From contig JAEDIG010000055.1 of assembly GCA_016292545.1 (NCBI GenBank), forward strand, positions 1 through 15,509: 15,509 nucleotides of DNA. The letters are read 5' to 3'. Source of the DNA: Bacteroidaceae bacterium (lineage in GTDB: Bacteria > Bacteroidota > Bacteroidia > Bacteroidales > Bacteroidaceae). The notes beneath the pieces were generated by a model, which saw nothing but the letters and a program-made list of their open reading frames with translations, did no database searches and had not been told where the DNA came from. Both the position numbers and the translations under genes were made by a program. Below are positions 8,301-14,647 of this stretch, piece after piece; the stretch's first letter is position 1; every line of letters starts with the position of its first letter.

Positions 8301-10124
8301 CTTCAGTTTTTCTTCGGGCAGATAGGTGAGGTACACGCCACTGCTGTCGCTCTGGTACTTGATGTCCAGACGGAACTTTTCCTTCGACAGGGTGGAGGCA
8401 CCCAGGTTGTACACGTTTTTCATCATCAGCCGCCAATAGGGCGACTTGGGGCTTCCCGTGGTGCCCTTGAGCAGTTTCACGTAGAGCGCATCCGTATTGC
8501 TGGATATGTCGGCCGCAAACTCACCCACCTGATAGGTCACGCCCCCATACGTGTATTCATAGGCCACGGCCAGCACATCATCGGTCTGGAGCGTGGTGTT
8601 GAGGCTTACATACCCCAGGGCGCTGTTCACGTTATACTCGCTGCTCGACAGCAGGCGGGCACTCTGCAGCTTTTCATAGTCCACCGAGCCCTCAAAGCCA
8701 TTGATGCCGTCGAGCACACTGGTGGCCTTGCTGATGTCGCGGGCCTCGGGATAGTTGTTCACCAGCATGGCATACAGGGAGTTGGCCCTGTTGGCCGGTG
8801 CCCGGTATTCTCCGCTCACCGTCCACAGTTCATTGCTCAGGTTGCTGATTTCGCCCAGGTCGGACAAGGCTATGATATTGCGGTTGTTGGTGGTGCTGGC
8901 TGTTTTGTTGGTGACCCATATCTCCACGCGCTTGATGGTGATGCCGCTGGCTATGTTGGGCAGCGACTGCATGTTCTTGTCATACTGTTCCCTGAAGAAG
9001 TGATTGAGGAAGAAGTGCCTGTTCTCCTCATACTCGGTGGCGCTGAACTCAAAGGGATGCGTCTGGGCACCGCCCTTGCTGCTCACGCTCTTGCTGGCGC
9101 TCTTCTTCTGGCTCACCACGGTCTGCATCCTCAGCTTTCCGAATTGCAGGTCCGTGCGAAGGCCGAACAGGCTGCTCACGCCCGTCACCAGTCCCATATT
9201 GCTGGGAAACGACACGTTTCCGGCCTCTATGAGCTTGATGATGTCATCTTCCTTGCCGTCATATTTTAGCTTGAGGTTCTGCGCGTCATAGTCGAAGGTT
9301 GACTCGGTGTTGTAGTTCAGGTTCATGTTCACCTTGTCGCCCACCTTTCCCGTCAGCGTGAAATTGATTTTCTCGTCAAAGTCGAAGCCGAAGGTCTTGC
9401 GGCGGTTGGCAGCCAGCGCGGGGTTGTTCACGTTCTTCATGTTGGCCCCCATCTTCAGTTCTGCACTTCCCTGTGTCTTGATTTGCACTCCACCAGGACC
9501 AAAGATTTTCTCTGCCGGACCAAGGTCGAACTTCATGTCGGTAAAGTCAAACTTGTCCTTCCCTTCCGTTTCAAAGGCTTCGGCATTCTTCTGCCGGTAA
9601 TATCTGCGCATGCTCTCGCGGATGCTCCACTGCTGATATTCTTCGGGGGTCATCAGCAAGGGGGCGTTGAGGTAAGAGAGCGACATGCCTGCCTGATAGC
9701 CCAGCGGATTGGTCCCCAATATGCTTCCCATGGGGGTGAAGGATGTTCCCTGGCCGCTCTTGCCCTGGCTCGTAGTGGAGGTGGAGGGGCGCGCAGGCTG
9801 GCCACCGCCCTTGCCTCCCTTGGTGTCGGTCTGTCCGCCAAGGGTTGTGCCGATGGTATAGGTATTGTCCTTTTCGTCGTAGGTGACTTCGGTCTTCAGG
9901 TTCTCCGGGTCGCGCAAGTCTGCGGTCTTCTGCTTCACATCCTTCTGGCTGTCTGTTCCCGTGCGCTTCACCGTATAGCGGGGTTTCTTTGCCTTCACCG
10001 TGTCGGCAGGAACAGCAAAAGCCGGATTCTCTGGGGCATAGGAATCCGACATACTGACAGCTGCCTGCAAAAGACCCACACTCACTGTCAGCATCACCAT
10101 GGCGATGATTTTACGCATGCTCAT
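2325..10124 (-). CDS. sprA: SprA/Sov, outer-membrane translocon of the type IX secretion system
   Basis: A 2599-residue protein of the SprA (gliding)/Sov (P. gingivalis) family. SprA forms a very large single-chain 36-strand beta-barrel through which folded T9SS cargo crosses the outer membrane, with PorV and a plug protein as partners (established for F. johnsoniae). Residues 1 to about 22 are a Sec signal peptide (RKIIAMVMLTVSVGLLQA); an alternative start two codons later is equally plausible. Family landmarks: DPENLKTEVTYDE at about 72-84, LDDFESS near 872, YVEFWMMDPF near 1025-1034, and PDLEDLNQDYTLNEYE near 1202. The chain ends in an aromatic beta-strand (GLSMKFSLTR). Unusual segments are a Gly/Ser/Thr-rich linker (98-128), a Lys/Glu coiled-coil-like insert (about 1930-1995), and an Arg/Lys-rich patch (about 2474-2505). 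It is slightly longer than the approximately 2400-2500-residue homologues. The frame is intact. It diverges from ruvA over 165 bp. A weak minus-strand box (TACATTTT, 10208-10201) is the best promoter candidate. Confidence 0.96.
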   Translation of the reverse strand: MSMRKIIAMVMLTVSVGLLQAAVSMSDSYAPENPAFAVPADTVKAKKPRYTVKRTGTDSQKDVKQKTADLRDPENLKTEVTYDEKDNTYTIGTTLGGQTDTKGGKGGGQPARPSTSTTSQGKSGQGTSFTPMGSILGTNPLGYQAGMSLSYLNAPLLMTPEEYQQWSIRESMRRYYRQKNAEAFETEGKDKFDFTDMKFDLGPAEKIFGPGGVQIKTQGSAELKMGANMKNVNNPALAANRRKTFGFDFDEKINFTLTGKVGDKVNMNLNYNTESTFDYDAQNLKLKYDGKEDDIIKLIEAGNVSFPSNMGLVTGVSSLFGLRTDLQFGKLRMQTVVSQKKSASKSVSSKGGAQTHPFEFSATEYEENRHFFLNHFFREQYDKNMQSLPNIASGITIKRVEIWVTNKTASTTNNRNIIALSDLGEISNLSNELWTVSGEYRAPANRANSLYAMLVNNYPEARDISKATSVLDGINGFEGSVDYEKLQSARLLSSSEYNVNSALGYVSLNTTLQTDDVLAVAYEYTYGGVTYQVGEFAADISSNTDALYVKLLKGTTGSPKSPYWRLMMKNVYNLGASTLSKEKFRLDIKYQSDSSGVYLTYLPEEKLKNTILLKAMNLDRLDANNNINSNGLFDYVEGYTIYKGRIIFPVAEPFGAHLRNWIGNDALADKYCFQELYDSTKTVARQIAEHDKFLLTGQYTGSNSSEIDLGVTNIAPGSVVVTAGGVTLTENSDYLVDYSMGRVTIINQSILDAGTKVNASVESNDNYGMQRKTMLGVNLDYEASKNLTIGGTLMFLNEQPLTTKVNIGSEPLKNTLWGAHINWKKESQWLTNMVDKLPLVSCSQPSLITFSGEFAQLVAGQNNRIQGGASYLDDFESSSQKTSLSQPTYWTISSTPSMFAESKLTNDTRYGFNRALLAWYYVDPLFTRRSSTLTPSHIKSDLQQLSNHYVREVFERELFPQKAQNSYSSATSLSVLNMAFYPTERGPYNLTLDVDQQGRMSQPQEKWGGMMRRMDNTDFEAQNIQYVEFWMMDPFIYKKNLPGEHGGDLYINLGEVSEDILKDGKKYFESGMPVDGNSQYYTETIWGRVPNTSSVTYAFNNEAGSRARQDIGLNGLNDEEERSFSTYQEYLGQMQGRVNAQVYDSLMADPANDNYHYYRGSDFDRLQTSILDRYKRINMPQGNSADSDTNPESYETAWKSTPDLEDLNQDYTLNEYEKYFQYRISIRPEDMVVGRNYIADKRVASVSLRNGTTEECTWYLFRVPIADYESKVGGISDFTSIRFMRMFMTHFSEEVILRFATLDLVHGDWRTYSQPLYAEAPTTDGTITVSTVNIEENNNKEPVNYVLPPGISTITDPSQTQLVENNEQSMAITVENLAPGDARAVYKNCNYNMRQYKHLQMFVHANALAQNTTQTMDGETSVFIRLGSDYKSNYYEYEVPLQLTAPSSKYNRYSPADQRTVWPEENMIDIDFDIFTTLKKARNTQQSLGMASFNAPFSDYDSNRPNNKVTIMGNPTLGEVKTIMVGVRNNGRTVKSVEVWANELRLQEFSNEGGWAAQGNLGVQLSDIGNVNVTAQVETAGFGGIEQSVADRSDENNVNYAVTTSIDLGRLLPEKAKVSVPLYYSYSRETVKPKYNPFDTDMLLQDALDALTTKAEKDSLESLTTHRENSKNLSFSGIRVNVGTKKHPMPYDPRNFTFNYSHSSRSVEGETTVYEHEKTWKGGMNYSWSPNWKAWEPFKNLKSKSKWLQIVKDQNLSFAPQSLTFSTDLIRNYYELQERDLENLQSPTQLPVSFSQSFLWNRSFQLRWDIFKALHFTFQSSTRAEVEEPYMQVNKDLYPDRYDAWKDSVRHSLRHFGRPLDYSQQAQLSYKIPINRIPIFDWVTADAAYTANYTWKRGAELEGGRTLGNNINSQRNINLNGKLALETLYNHSAFLKEANKRFSASNAKSEANKKVQEKKRDDELKRKQKEAEAEALQKAKEESEKTGVPLDSILARGQQTNAKGVSNQKVPARKVKGFVKEIILFPDSQLLVKHDQKSNRLRVSALDSTGHPVKIRYKRVDETTLRIKNNPADTTKLRLNIIALPKREETKWYTWAQAGARLLMMVRNVSVSYRNTYNLSLPGFMPNVGDMLGQRKGADHVFSPGLDFGFGLVGDSYIERAKDRGWLLCADSVSTPATTARTEDVQIKATLEPLTDLKIDLNMSRTTNSNKSIQYMYMGNPTTESGSFNMTTISIKTAFRSQGNAGNGYRSKTFSDLQHYLDIFQQRVENRYIGTQYPAATGMKGDFDPANGTVDKYSADVMIPAFLAAYTGGDAHKGSLDLFPSLAKMLPNWSLTYKGLSNLPWVRDHFKSVTLTHAYKSVYTIGSYNSYSAWIEAMGSGGSLGYVMGTTSGQYQPSSMYDISTVSLNESFSPLLGLNLTFTNNMTLKMEYKSTRVATLSVTSAQVNETSSKDMVIGWGYKINDFKLSSIFGGKKASQRQTRSNQRKASAKDKGKEPAAGTNRTTTQKNTFAHDLNLRFDFSLRNQSAYRRDLQTSLSEATSGSKAFKTSASIEYSLSKMVSLSMYYDRQRSQPLLSSSAYPTITQDFGLSMKFSLTR

Positions 10125-10200
10125 ATTTATATAACGTAAATGGTGTACTTTTATTTTGCAGATGCCTGTTTTTTTTAAGAATGCCCCCGTCGCACCCTCG

Positions 10201-10208
10201 AAAATGTA
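10201..10208 (-). promoter_or_regulatory. Weak candidate -7 box for sprA (TACATTTT)
   Basis: On the minus strand this is TACATTTT, one base off the TAnnTTTG consensus. It would give a leader of about 70 nt before the sprA ATG at 10124. No exact consensus match was found on the minus strand between sprA and ruvA. It is offered only as the best of a poor set. Confidence 0.18.
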
Positions 10209-10259
10209 GGCATCATAAGTTTTATCATCCTATCCGACCCAAAATTCGAGTTTTTTGCG

Positions 10260-10267
10260 TAAATTTG
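10260..10267 (+). promoter_or_regulatory. -7 promoter box (TAAATTTG) for the ruvA operon
   Basis: TAAATTTG matches the Bacteroidota -7 consensus TAnnTTTG exactly and ends 22 bases before the ruvA ATG at 10290. Transcription would begin near 10271-10275, giving a leader of under 20 nt, much like the MATE promoter earlier in the window. A T-run with TTG lies immediately upstream (10251-10257), too close to be the -33 element. It probably drives ruvA, the peptidase and cysQ together. Confidence 0.55.
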
Positions 10268-10289
10268 CAGACCCAATAATATATTTACA

Positions 10290-10892
10290 ATGATTGAATA
10301 CCTACACGGACAACTTACTGAAGTCACGCCTGCGCTGGCCATCATAGAATGCGGAGGCGTGGGCTACGGAGTGAACATCTCGCTCAACACATACAGTGCC
10401 ATACAGCAGCAGAAAGAAGTGAAGCTGTGGATTACCGAAATGATAAGGGAAGACTCCCACCAACTATGGGGTTTTGCAAGCCGCATCGAACGTTCGCTCT
10501 TTCTCCTGCTCACCAGCGTGAGCGGCATAGGAGCAGGCATTGCACGCCTGGTGCTGAATGCCATGACGCCCGCCGACCTGTGCAACATCATCAGCGAGGG
10601 GAACGACAAGATGCTGAAGCAAGTGAAGGGCATCGGCCCCAAGGCCGCCCAACGCATCATTGTGGACCTGAAGGACAAGATTGGCTCATTGGGCATTGAG
10701 GCGTCCCAGCAGCAGCCTGCTTCCGGCAAGCCCATGGACATCAACCGAGAAGTGCTCGACGAAGCCGTGTCTGCCCTCACCATGCTGGGATTTGCGCCGG
10801 CAGCCTCCCATAAGGTGGCCGTCCAGTTGCTGCGCGAACATCCCGAGGCTCCCGTGGAGCAGGTCATCAAGTGGGCGCTGAAAATACTGTGA
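10290..10892 (+). CDS. ruvA: Holliday junction branch migration protein RuvA
   Basis: A 200-residue RuvA, the usual length. RuvA tetramers bind four-way DNA junctions and load the RuvB motor, so that the RuvAB complex moves the junction for RuvC to cut. The three domains are visible: an N-terminal OB fold (about 1-62, MIEYLHGQLTEV...GVGYGVNI), a central pair of helix-hairpin-helix motifs (LLTSVSGIGAGIARLVL about 73-89 and VKGIGPKAAQRIIVDLKDK about 112-130), a flexible linker rich in Gln, Ser and Pro (about 138-150), and the C-terminal RuvB-binding three-helix domain (about 151-200, LDEAVSALTMLGFAP). ruvB and ruvC are not in the window. It is divergent from sprA. From memory, ruvA lies close to sprA/sov in other T9SS bacteria as well, which supports the identification of both. 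Confidence 0.97.
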   Translation: MIEYLHGQLTEVTPALAIIECGGVGYGVNISLNTYSAIQQQKEVKLWITEMIREDSHQLWGFASRIERSLFLLLTSVSGIGAGIARLVLNAMTPADLCNIISEGNDKMLKQVKGIGPKAAQRIIVDLKDKIGSLGIEASQQQPASGKPMDINREVLDEAVSALTMLGFAPAASHKVAVQLLREHPEAPVEQVIKWALKIL

Positions 10893-10897
10893 TTCCC

Positions 10898-12814
10898 ATG
10901 TCGCGTTCATTGCTCTTTACAGTATGGTGGCTCTGCATGGCCTGCCATTGTCTGGCCACGGATTCCGGCCTCTGGCAAAAGGGAGGCATGCGCGTGCAGC
11001 AGATGCGCAGCAGGCGTGGGTTCCGCATCACGGCGGGCGACCCCACACATCCCCGCCTGCTGGCCTATTCGCCGGAAGGCAACTGGGAGAAAGCCCTGCA
11101 GAACCCCGCCTTCCAATGGATAATGAAACAGTATGCCCACATGCAGCGCACACCTGCACCCGTCCTGCGCATGGCCGGATGCCCCGAACGGGTAGAGCCC
11201 CTGCTCACCGACCTCTGGCATCAGTTTGAGCCCTACAACAGCCTCACACCCATGATTGACGGACAGCACTGCGCCACCGGCTGTGTGGCACATGCCATGG
11301 CCGAGGTGATACGCTACCATCGCTACGCAGCCTGTGAGGGCAGCCACACCTACACAGACTCGCTGGGATGCGGACAGACGCTCTCCACCACCTTTCCCAC
11401 CAAGGGATATGACTTTGACCACATCCTCGACGAATACGTGGAGGGTGGCTACACCTCTCAGGAGCTCGAAGCCGTGAGCCGGCTGCTGAGCGACTGCGGC
11501 ATTGCTGTGGACATGACCTACAGAGTGGCCTCCAGCAGTGCCCAGAGCGCCTTGCAGCCCATGGCGCTCTCCACCTATTTCGGCTACGACAAAGGAATGC
11601 AGTTCCTCTATCGCGACTATTACCGGACAGCAGAATGGGAGGACATGCTCAGGAAGGAACTGGCTGCAGGACGGCCGGTGCTCATGAGTGCCCACTCGCC
11701 TTCGCTCGGCCATGCGTTCTGCTGCGACGGCTACGACGAGAACGGCCTCTTTCACCTCAATCTGGGCATGGCCGGGGATGCCGACGGTTATTACTATCTG
11801 CCCTACCTCACCCCCAAACAGCCGGAATGGTATGACCCTGATGAGGCAGAGGGCGGCCTCAACGTGTTGCAATATATGACCATCGGCATACAGCCAGCCC
11901 ACAGTTCCAGTCCGCTTCCCCAACGTCATGCCCTTGCGCTCTCACAGCTGGAAGCCCTGAGCGACTCCTGTGGGACGGGGGATGTGAGAGTGGCAGTCCA
12001 CCATCTCACCAATGTAGGATGGAACCACTATGAGGGCACGGTAGCCTTGTGGCTCGAACAGACCGGCAAAATCCTTTCGCCTGTGGCCAGCTATCCCATG
12101 AACCTTTCTCCCACACACATCTGTGACACGGTTTTCTCCGACACCCTCCGGCTGGACATTCCTGCTTCCCTGCCAGAAGGCCACTACAGGCTGGTGCCCT
12201 GTTTCCAAGAAAGCGATGGGGAGTGGTACGAGGTGCGCACCAGCATCGGCACCCCCAACTATCTGCTCATGGAGGCACAGGCCGGTGCCATCCGGCTCAG
12301 GACCGACACGGCTGCATGGGCCGTAATCTCTCTGGAGGACTATCTTTTCCCCGACACGATTGCGACGGGCACACGTCCGTCGTTCTCCTTCACCCTTCAC
12401 AATGGGCAGACTCCTTTCTGCGGAAGGTTCTATGTGGTGCTGCAATCCCAGGAGAATCCAGAAAAACTCCATTGCATCCAATACCAAGGCCTGTATATGG
12501 AGCCGGGAGAGGTAACCACCCGGAACTTCCAGCGCACACGTGTACCCATCCCCTCCGGCCGCTACAACCTGAGGCTGGGCTACGAGGCCACCCTGCTCAC
12601 CGACACCATCCTATGGATGACACAGGAACCCGTCAAGGAAGTGGAGGTGACGTCTGCCGCCAGCCATATCCAGCCCGTACCCGAGTCACAATCGCCTGAA
12701 GATGCCTGCTACGACCTGTCCGGAAAACGCATTCCACTCCATAGCCGTTCGGCTGGTATCTACCTGAAGCGCAAGGACGGCCGCTACAAGAAAACAATCA
12801 GAAAAACAGAATAA
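10898..12814 (+). CDS. Secreted C10-family (streptopain/interpain-like) cysteine peptidase with possible T9SS sorting tail
   Basis: A 638-residue prepro-peptidase. Residues 1-20 form a Sec signal peptide (FTVWWLCMACHCLA). Residues about 38-80 match the C10 inhibitory propeptide (GFRITAGDPTHPRLLAYSPEG). The catalytic domain runs about 100-333: VEPLLTDLWHQFEPYN, then GQHCATGCVAHAMAEV with nucleophile Cys129, catalytic His272 in GHAFCCDGYD, and Asn288. The family's Asn-Trp-Gly-Trp segment here reads N288-L-G-M, so both Trp are lost, which may weaken or change activity. Residues about 355-590 look like two beta-sandwich domains, each with a P-x-G-x-Y-x-L strand (427-432 and 552-559). The end (604-638, YDLSGKRI...AGIYLKRKDGRYKK) resembles a degenerate T9SS type A sorting signal. 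The start at 10898, 5 nt after the ruvA stop, is chosen over an in-frame ATG at 10871 because it begins the signal peptide directly. cysQ follows after 2 nt. Role: probably digestion of host or dietary protein outside the cell. Confidence 0.88.
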   Translation: MSRSLLFTVWWLCMACHCLATDSGLWQKGGMRVQQMRSRRGFRITAGDPTHPRLLAYSPEGNWEKALQNPAFQWIMKQYAHMQRTPAPVLRMAGCPERVEPLLTDLWHQFEPYNSLTPMIDGQHCATGCVAHAMAEVIRYHRYAACEGSHTYTDSLGCGQTLSTTFPTKGYDFDHILDEYVEGGYTSQELEAVSRLLSDCGIAVDMTYRVASSSAQSALQPMALSTYFGYDKGMQFLYRDYYRTAEWEDMLRKELAAGRPVLMSAHSPSLGHAFCCDGYDENGLFHLNLGMAGDADGYYYLPYLTPKQPEWYDPDEAEGGLNVLQYMTIGIQPAHSSSPLPQRHALALSQLEALSDSCGTGDVRVAVHHLTNVGWNHYEGTVALWLEQTGKILSPVASYPMNLSPTHICDTVFSDTLRLDIPASLPEGHYRLVPCFQESDGEWYEVRTSIGTPNYLLMEAQAGAIRLRTDTAAWAVISLEDYLFPDTIATGTRPSFSFTLHNGQTPFCGRFYVVLQSQENPEKLHCIQYQGLYMEPGEVTTRNFQRTRVPIPSGRYNLRLGYEATLLTDTILWMTQEPVKEVEVTSAASHIQPVPESQSPEDACYDLSGKRIPLHSRSAGIYLKRKDGRYKKTIRKTE

Positions 12815-12816
12815 AC

Positions 12817-13623
12817 ATGAACACCACCCAATTATTACACACTGCGCTATTGGCCGCCATTCATGCCGGCGCAGACATCATGCACATCTACACAGACCCC
12901 GCCCAGGATTTCGGCATCGAAAAGAAGGCCGACAACAGCCCGCTCACACTGGCCGACAAGGCTGCACACACACGCATCATGTCATACCTTTCCCCCACAC
13001 ATATCCCCATTCTGAGCGAGGAGGGAAAACATCTGCCCTACTCCGACCGCCAGTCATGGACACAGCTGTGGATTGTGGACCCGCTGGACGGCACCAAGGA
13101 ATTTATCAAGAAGAACGGGGAATTCACGGTCAACATCGCACTGGTGGAAAACCATACACCCGTAATGGGAGTCATCTACGTGCCAGCCCTGGGCGACCTC
13201 TACTGGGGCTCTGCAGAGGGTGCCTTCAAGACCCATCATCCCTATGAACAGCCTCTGCCCGACCCCGAGACACTGGTGGCCAGTGCCTCATCACTCCCCT
13301 TGGCCGACAGCCAGCACGACGACTATGTGGTGGTGGCCTCGCGTTCACATCTCACCCCCGAAACCCAGCTCTACATTGATGAGATGCAGAAGCAGCATCC
13401 CCGCGTACGCACCGTAAGCAGCGGCAGCAGCATCAAAATCTGCATGGTAGCCGAGGGTACAGCCGACTCCTACCCCCGCTTTGCACCCACCATGGAATGG
13501 GACACTGCTGCCGGTGATGCCATTGCACGCTCCGCAGGACGCAACGTCACGGATGCCAACACGGGCAAACCACTGACATACAACAAAGAGAACCTGCTCA
13601 ATCCCTGGTTCCTGGTAGACTAG
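12817..13623 (+). CDS. cysQ: 3'(2'),5'-bisphosphate nucleotidase CysQ
   Basis: A 268-residue member of the FIG superfamily (inositol monophosphatase fold). CysQ removes the 3' phosphate from PAP, the by-product of PAPS-dependent sulfate use, returning AMP and preventing PAP build-up. It is cytoplasmic and needs Mg2+. The metal-site motifs are all present: PLTLADKAAH (42-51), E68/E69 in ILSEEGK, D88 and D91 in WIVDPLDGTKEF (85-96), and D229 in EWDTAAGDA. The KEF after DPLDGT is characteristic of CysQ rather than inositol phosphatase. Length is typical. It starts 2 nt after the peptidase stop, so it is almost certainly co-transcribed from the ruvA promoter. No sulfate-activation genes (cysD, cysN, cysC) are nearby in this window. 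It converges on the GH43 gene with a 34-bp gap. Confidence 0.93.
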   Translation: MNTTQLLHTALLAAIHAGADIMHIYTDPAQDFGIEKKADNSPLTLADKAAHTRIMSYLSPTHIPILSEEGKHLPYSDRQSWTQLWIVDPLDGTKEFIKKNGEFTVNIALVENHTPVMGVIYVPALGDLYWGSAEGAFKTHHPYEQPLPDPETLVASASSLPLADSQHDDYVVVASRSHLTPETQLYIDEMQKQHPRVRTVSSGSSIKICMVAEGTADSYPRFAPTMEWDTAAGDAIARSAGRNVTDANTGKPLTYNKENLLNPWFLVD

Positions 13624-13657
13624 GACAGGAACGGACCGCCCCTTCGGTTCCCATCTC

Positions 13658-14647
13658 TCATCTACGCAATTTTCTGGCCTTCACGCCTGTGAAAGTCATT
13701 TTCACGGGCTTGATGGTGCCATCTGCATTGAATTCCAGACGGTCGATACAGGTGACGCGGCTGTTGCCGTCGGTCTCGCTCAGCGGACGACGGTGATAGA
13801 TGATATAGTACTCATCCTTGCCGGGAACCTGAATCACAGAGTGGTGTCCGGCACCTGTGGCCACCTCGGGGTCCTGCTGCAGAATCTTGCCAATGCGGCG
13901 GAAAGGACCCTTGGGACTATCGGCAATGGCATAGGCCACACAATAATCAGGACCCGTCCAGCCTCCTTCGCTCCACATGAAATAATACTTGCCTCCGCGC
14001 TTCATCATGAACGGCCCTTCCACATAGCTCTCGCTGGGTGTCACCTCATGGAATTTCTGCCCGTCCTCCCAAGGCACGATGCTCAGGAGGTCGTCGCTCA
14101 GCTTGCACATGTTGCAATGGCGCCAGCCTCCGTAATACATATAGTACTGTCCGTCATCGTCGCGGAACACGAACTGGTCGATGGGCTGCGCGCCGTTTAC
14201 AATCTCGCCGATGAGCGGACGACCCAGCGCATCTTTGTAGGGGCCTTCGGGCTTGTCGCTCACAGCCACGCCTATGCCGCCAATCTCTCCCTCATGCACA
14301 TCGTTGGCACCGAAGAACAGATAGTATCGGCCATCCTTTTCCAGAATGGCAGGAGCCCACAGCGCCTGTCGCAACCAGGAGATGTTCTTCTGTTCCAACA
14401 CACGCTCATGCTTGGTCCATGTCACCAGGTCGCGGCTCGAAAAGGCATCAAAGAACAGCTGGTCCTTGAAGGGAGCACTATAGGTGGGGAAAACCCAATA
14501 GCGGCCGTCCATCACGGTTCCCTCGGGGTCGGCATACCAGCCCGGGAAAATGGGATTCCCGCTTTCTTTCTTTTTCTTGGCCTGCGCCTGACCGCCCATA
14601 CACAGGAAGGCGGTCAGGGCAAGCATACAGGTTATACGTCTGTTCAT
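13658..14647 (-). CDS. Secreted glycoside hydrolase family 43 enzyme (arabinosidase/xylosidase class)
   Basis: A 329-residue single-domain GH43 five-bladed beta-propeller, a family that removes arabinose or xylose units from plant polysaccharides with inversion. Residues 1-23 are a Sec signal peptide (ITCMLALTAFLCMGGQAQA), with cleavage probably after A23 just before KKKK. No lipobox is seen. The catalytic triad is present: Asp40 (GWYADPEG) as general base, Asp157 (QPIDQFVF) as pKa modulator, and Glu210 (SYVEGPF) as general acid. His268/His269 (AGHHSV) fit the conserved structural or metal-binding His. There is no carbohydrate-binding module and no T9SS-type tail, so it is probably periplasmic. 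Substrate cannot be told from sequence. The start ATG overlaps the stop of the upstream UPF0210 gene by one base (TAATG), suggesting coupled translation. No SusC/SusD pair or sensor is visible in the window. Confidence 0.9.
   Translation of the reverse strand: MNRRITCMLALTAFLCMGGQAQAKKKKESGNPIFPGWYADPEGTVMDGRYWVFPTYSAPFKDQLFFDAFSSRDLVTWTKHERVLEQKNISWLRQALWAPAILEKDGRYYLFFGANDVHEGEIGGIGVAVSDKPEGPYKDALGRPLIGEIVNGAQPIDQFVFRDDDGQYYMYYGGWRHCNMCKLSDDLLSIVPWEDGQKFHEVTPSESYVEGPFMMKRGGKYYFMWSEGGWTGPDYCVAYAIADSPKGPFRRIGKILQQDPEVATGAGHHSVIQVPGKDEYYIIYHRRPLSETDGNSRVTCIDRLEFNADGTIKPVKMTFTGVKARKLRR

Noticed and set aside
3054..9269. Very long open frames on the plus strand opposite sprA (735 codons at 3054-5261 and 1118 codons at 5913-9269)
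   Set aside because: Both are in the frame whose codons are exact complements of sprA codons. Stops there require TTA, CTA or TCA in sprA, which this G+C-rich codon usage avoids. The predicted proteins are rich in His, Val, Gly and Ala and have no recognisable domain, whereas sprA is clearly real.
10907..11929. 340-codon minus-strand open frame opposite the C10 peptidase
   Set aside because: It is in register with peptidase codons, so it arises from the same avoidance of TTA, CTA and TCA. It has no family features.
13633..13651. Small hairpin (GGACCG with CGGTTCC, one bulge) between cysQ and the GH43 gene
   Set aside because: The stem is only about six pairs and no U-tract follows on either strand, so I do not call it a terminator for this convergent gap.
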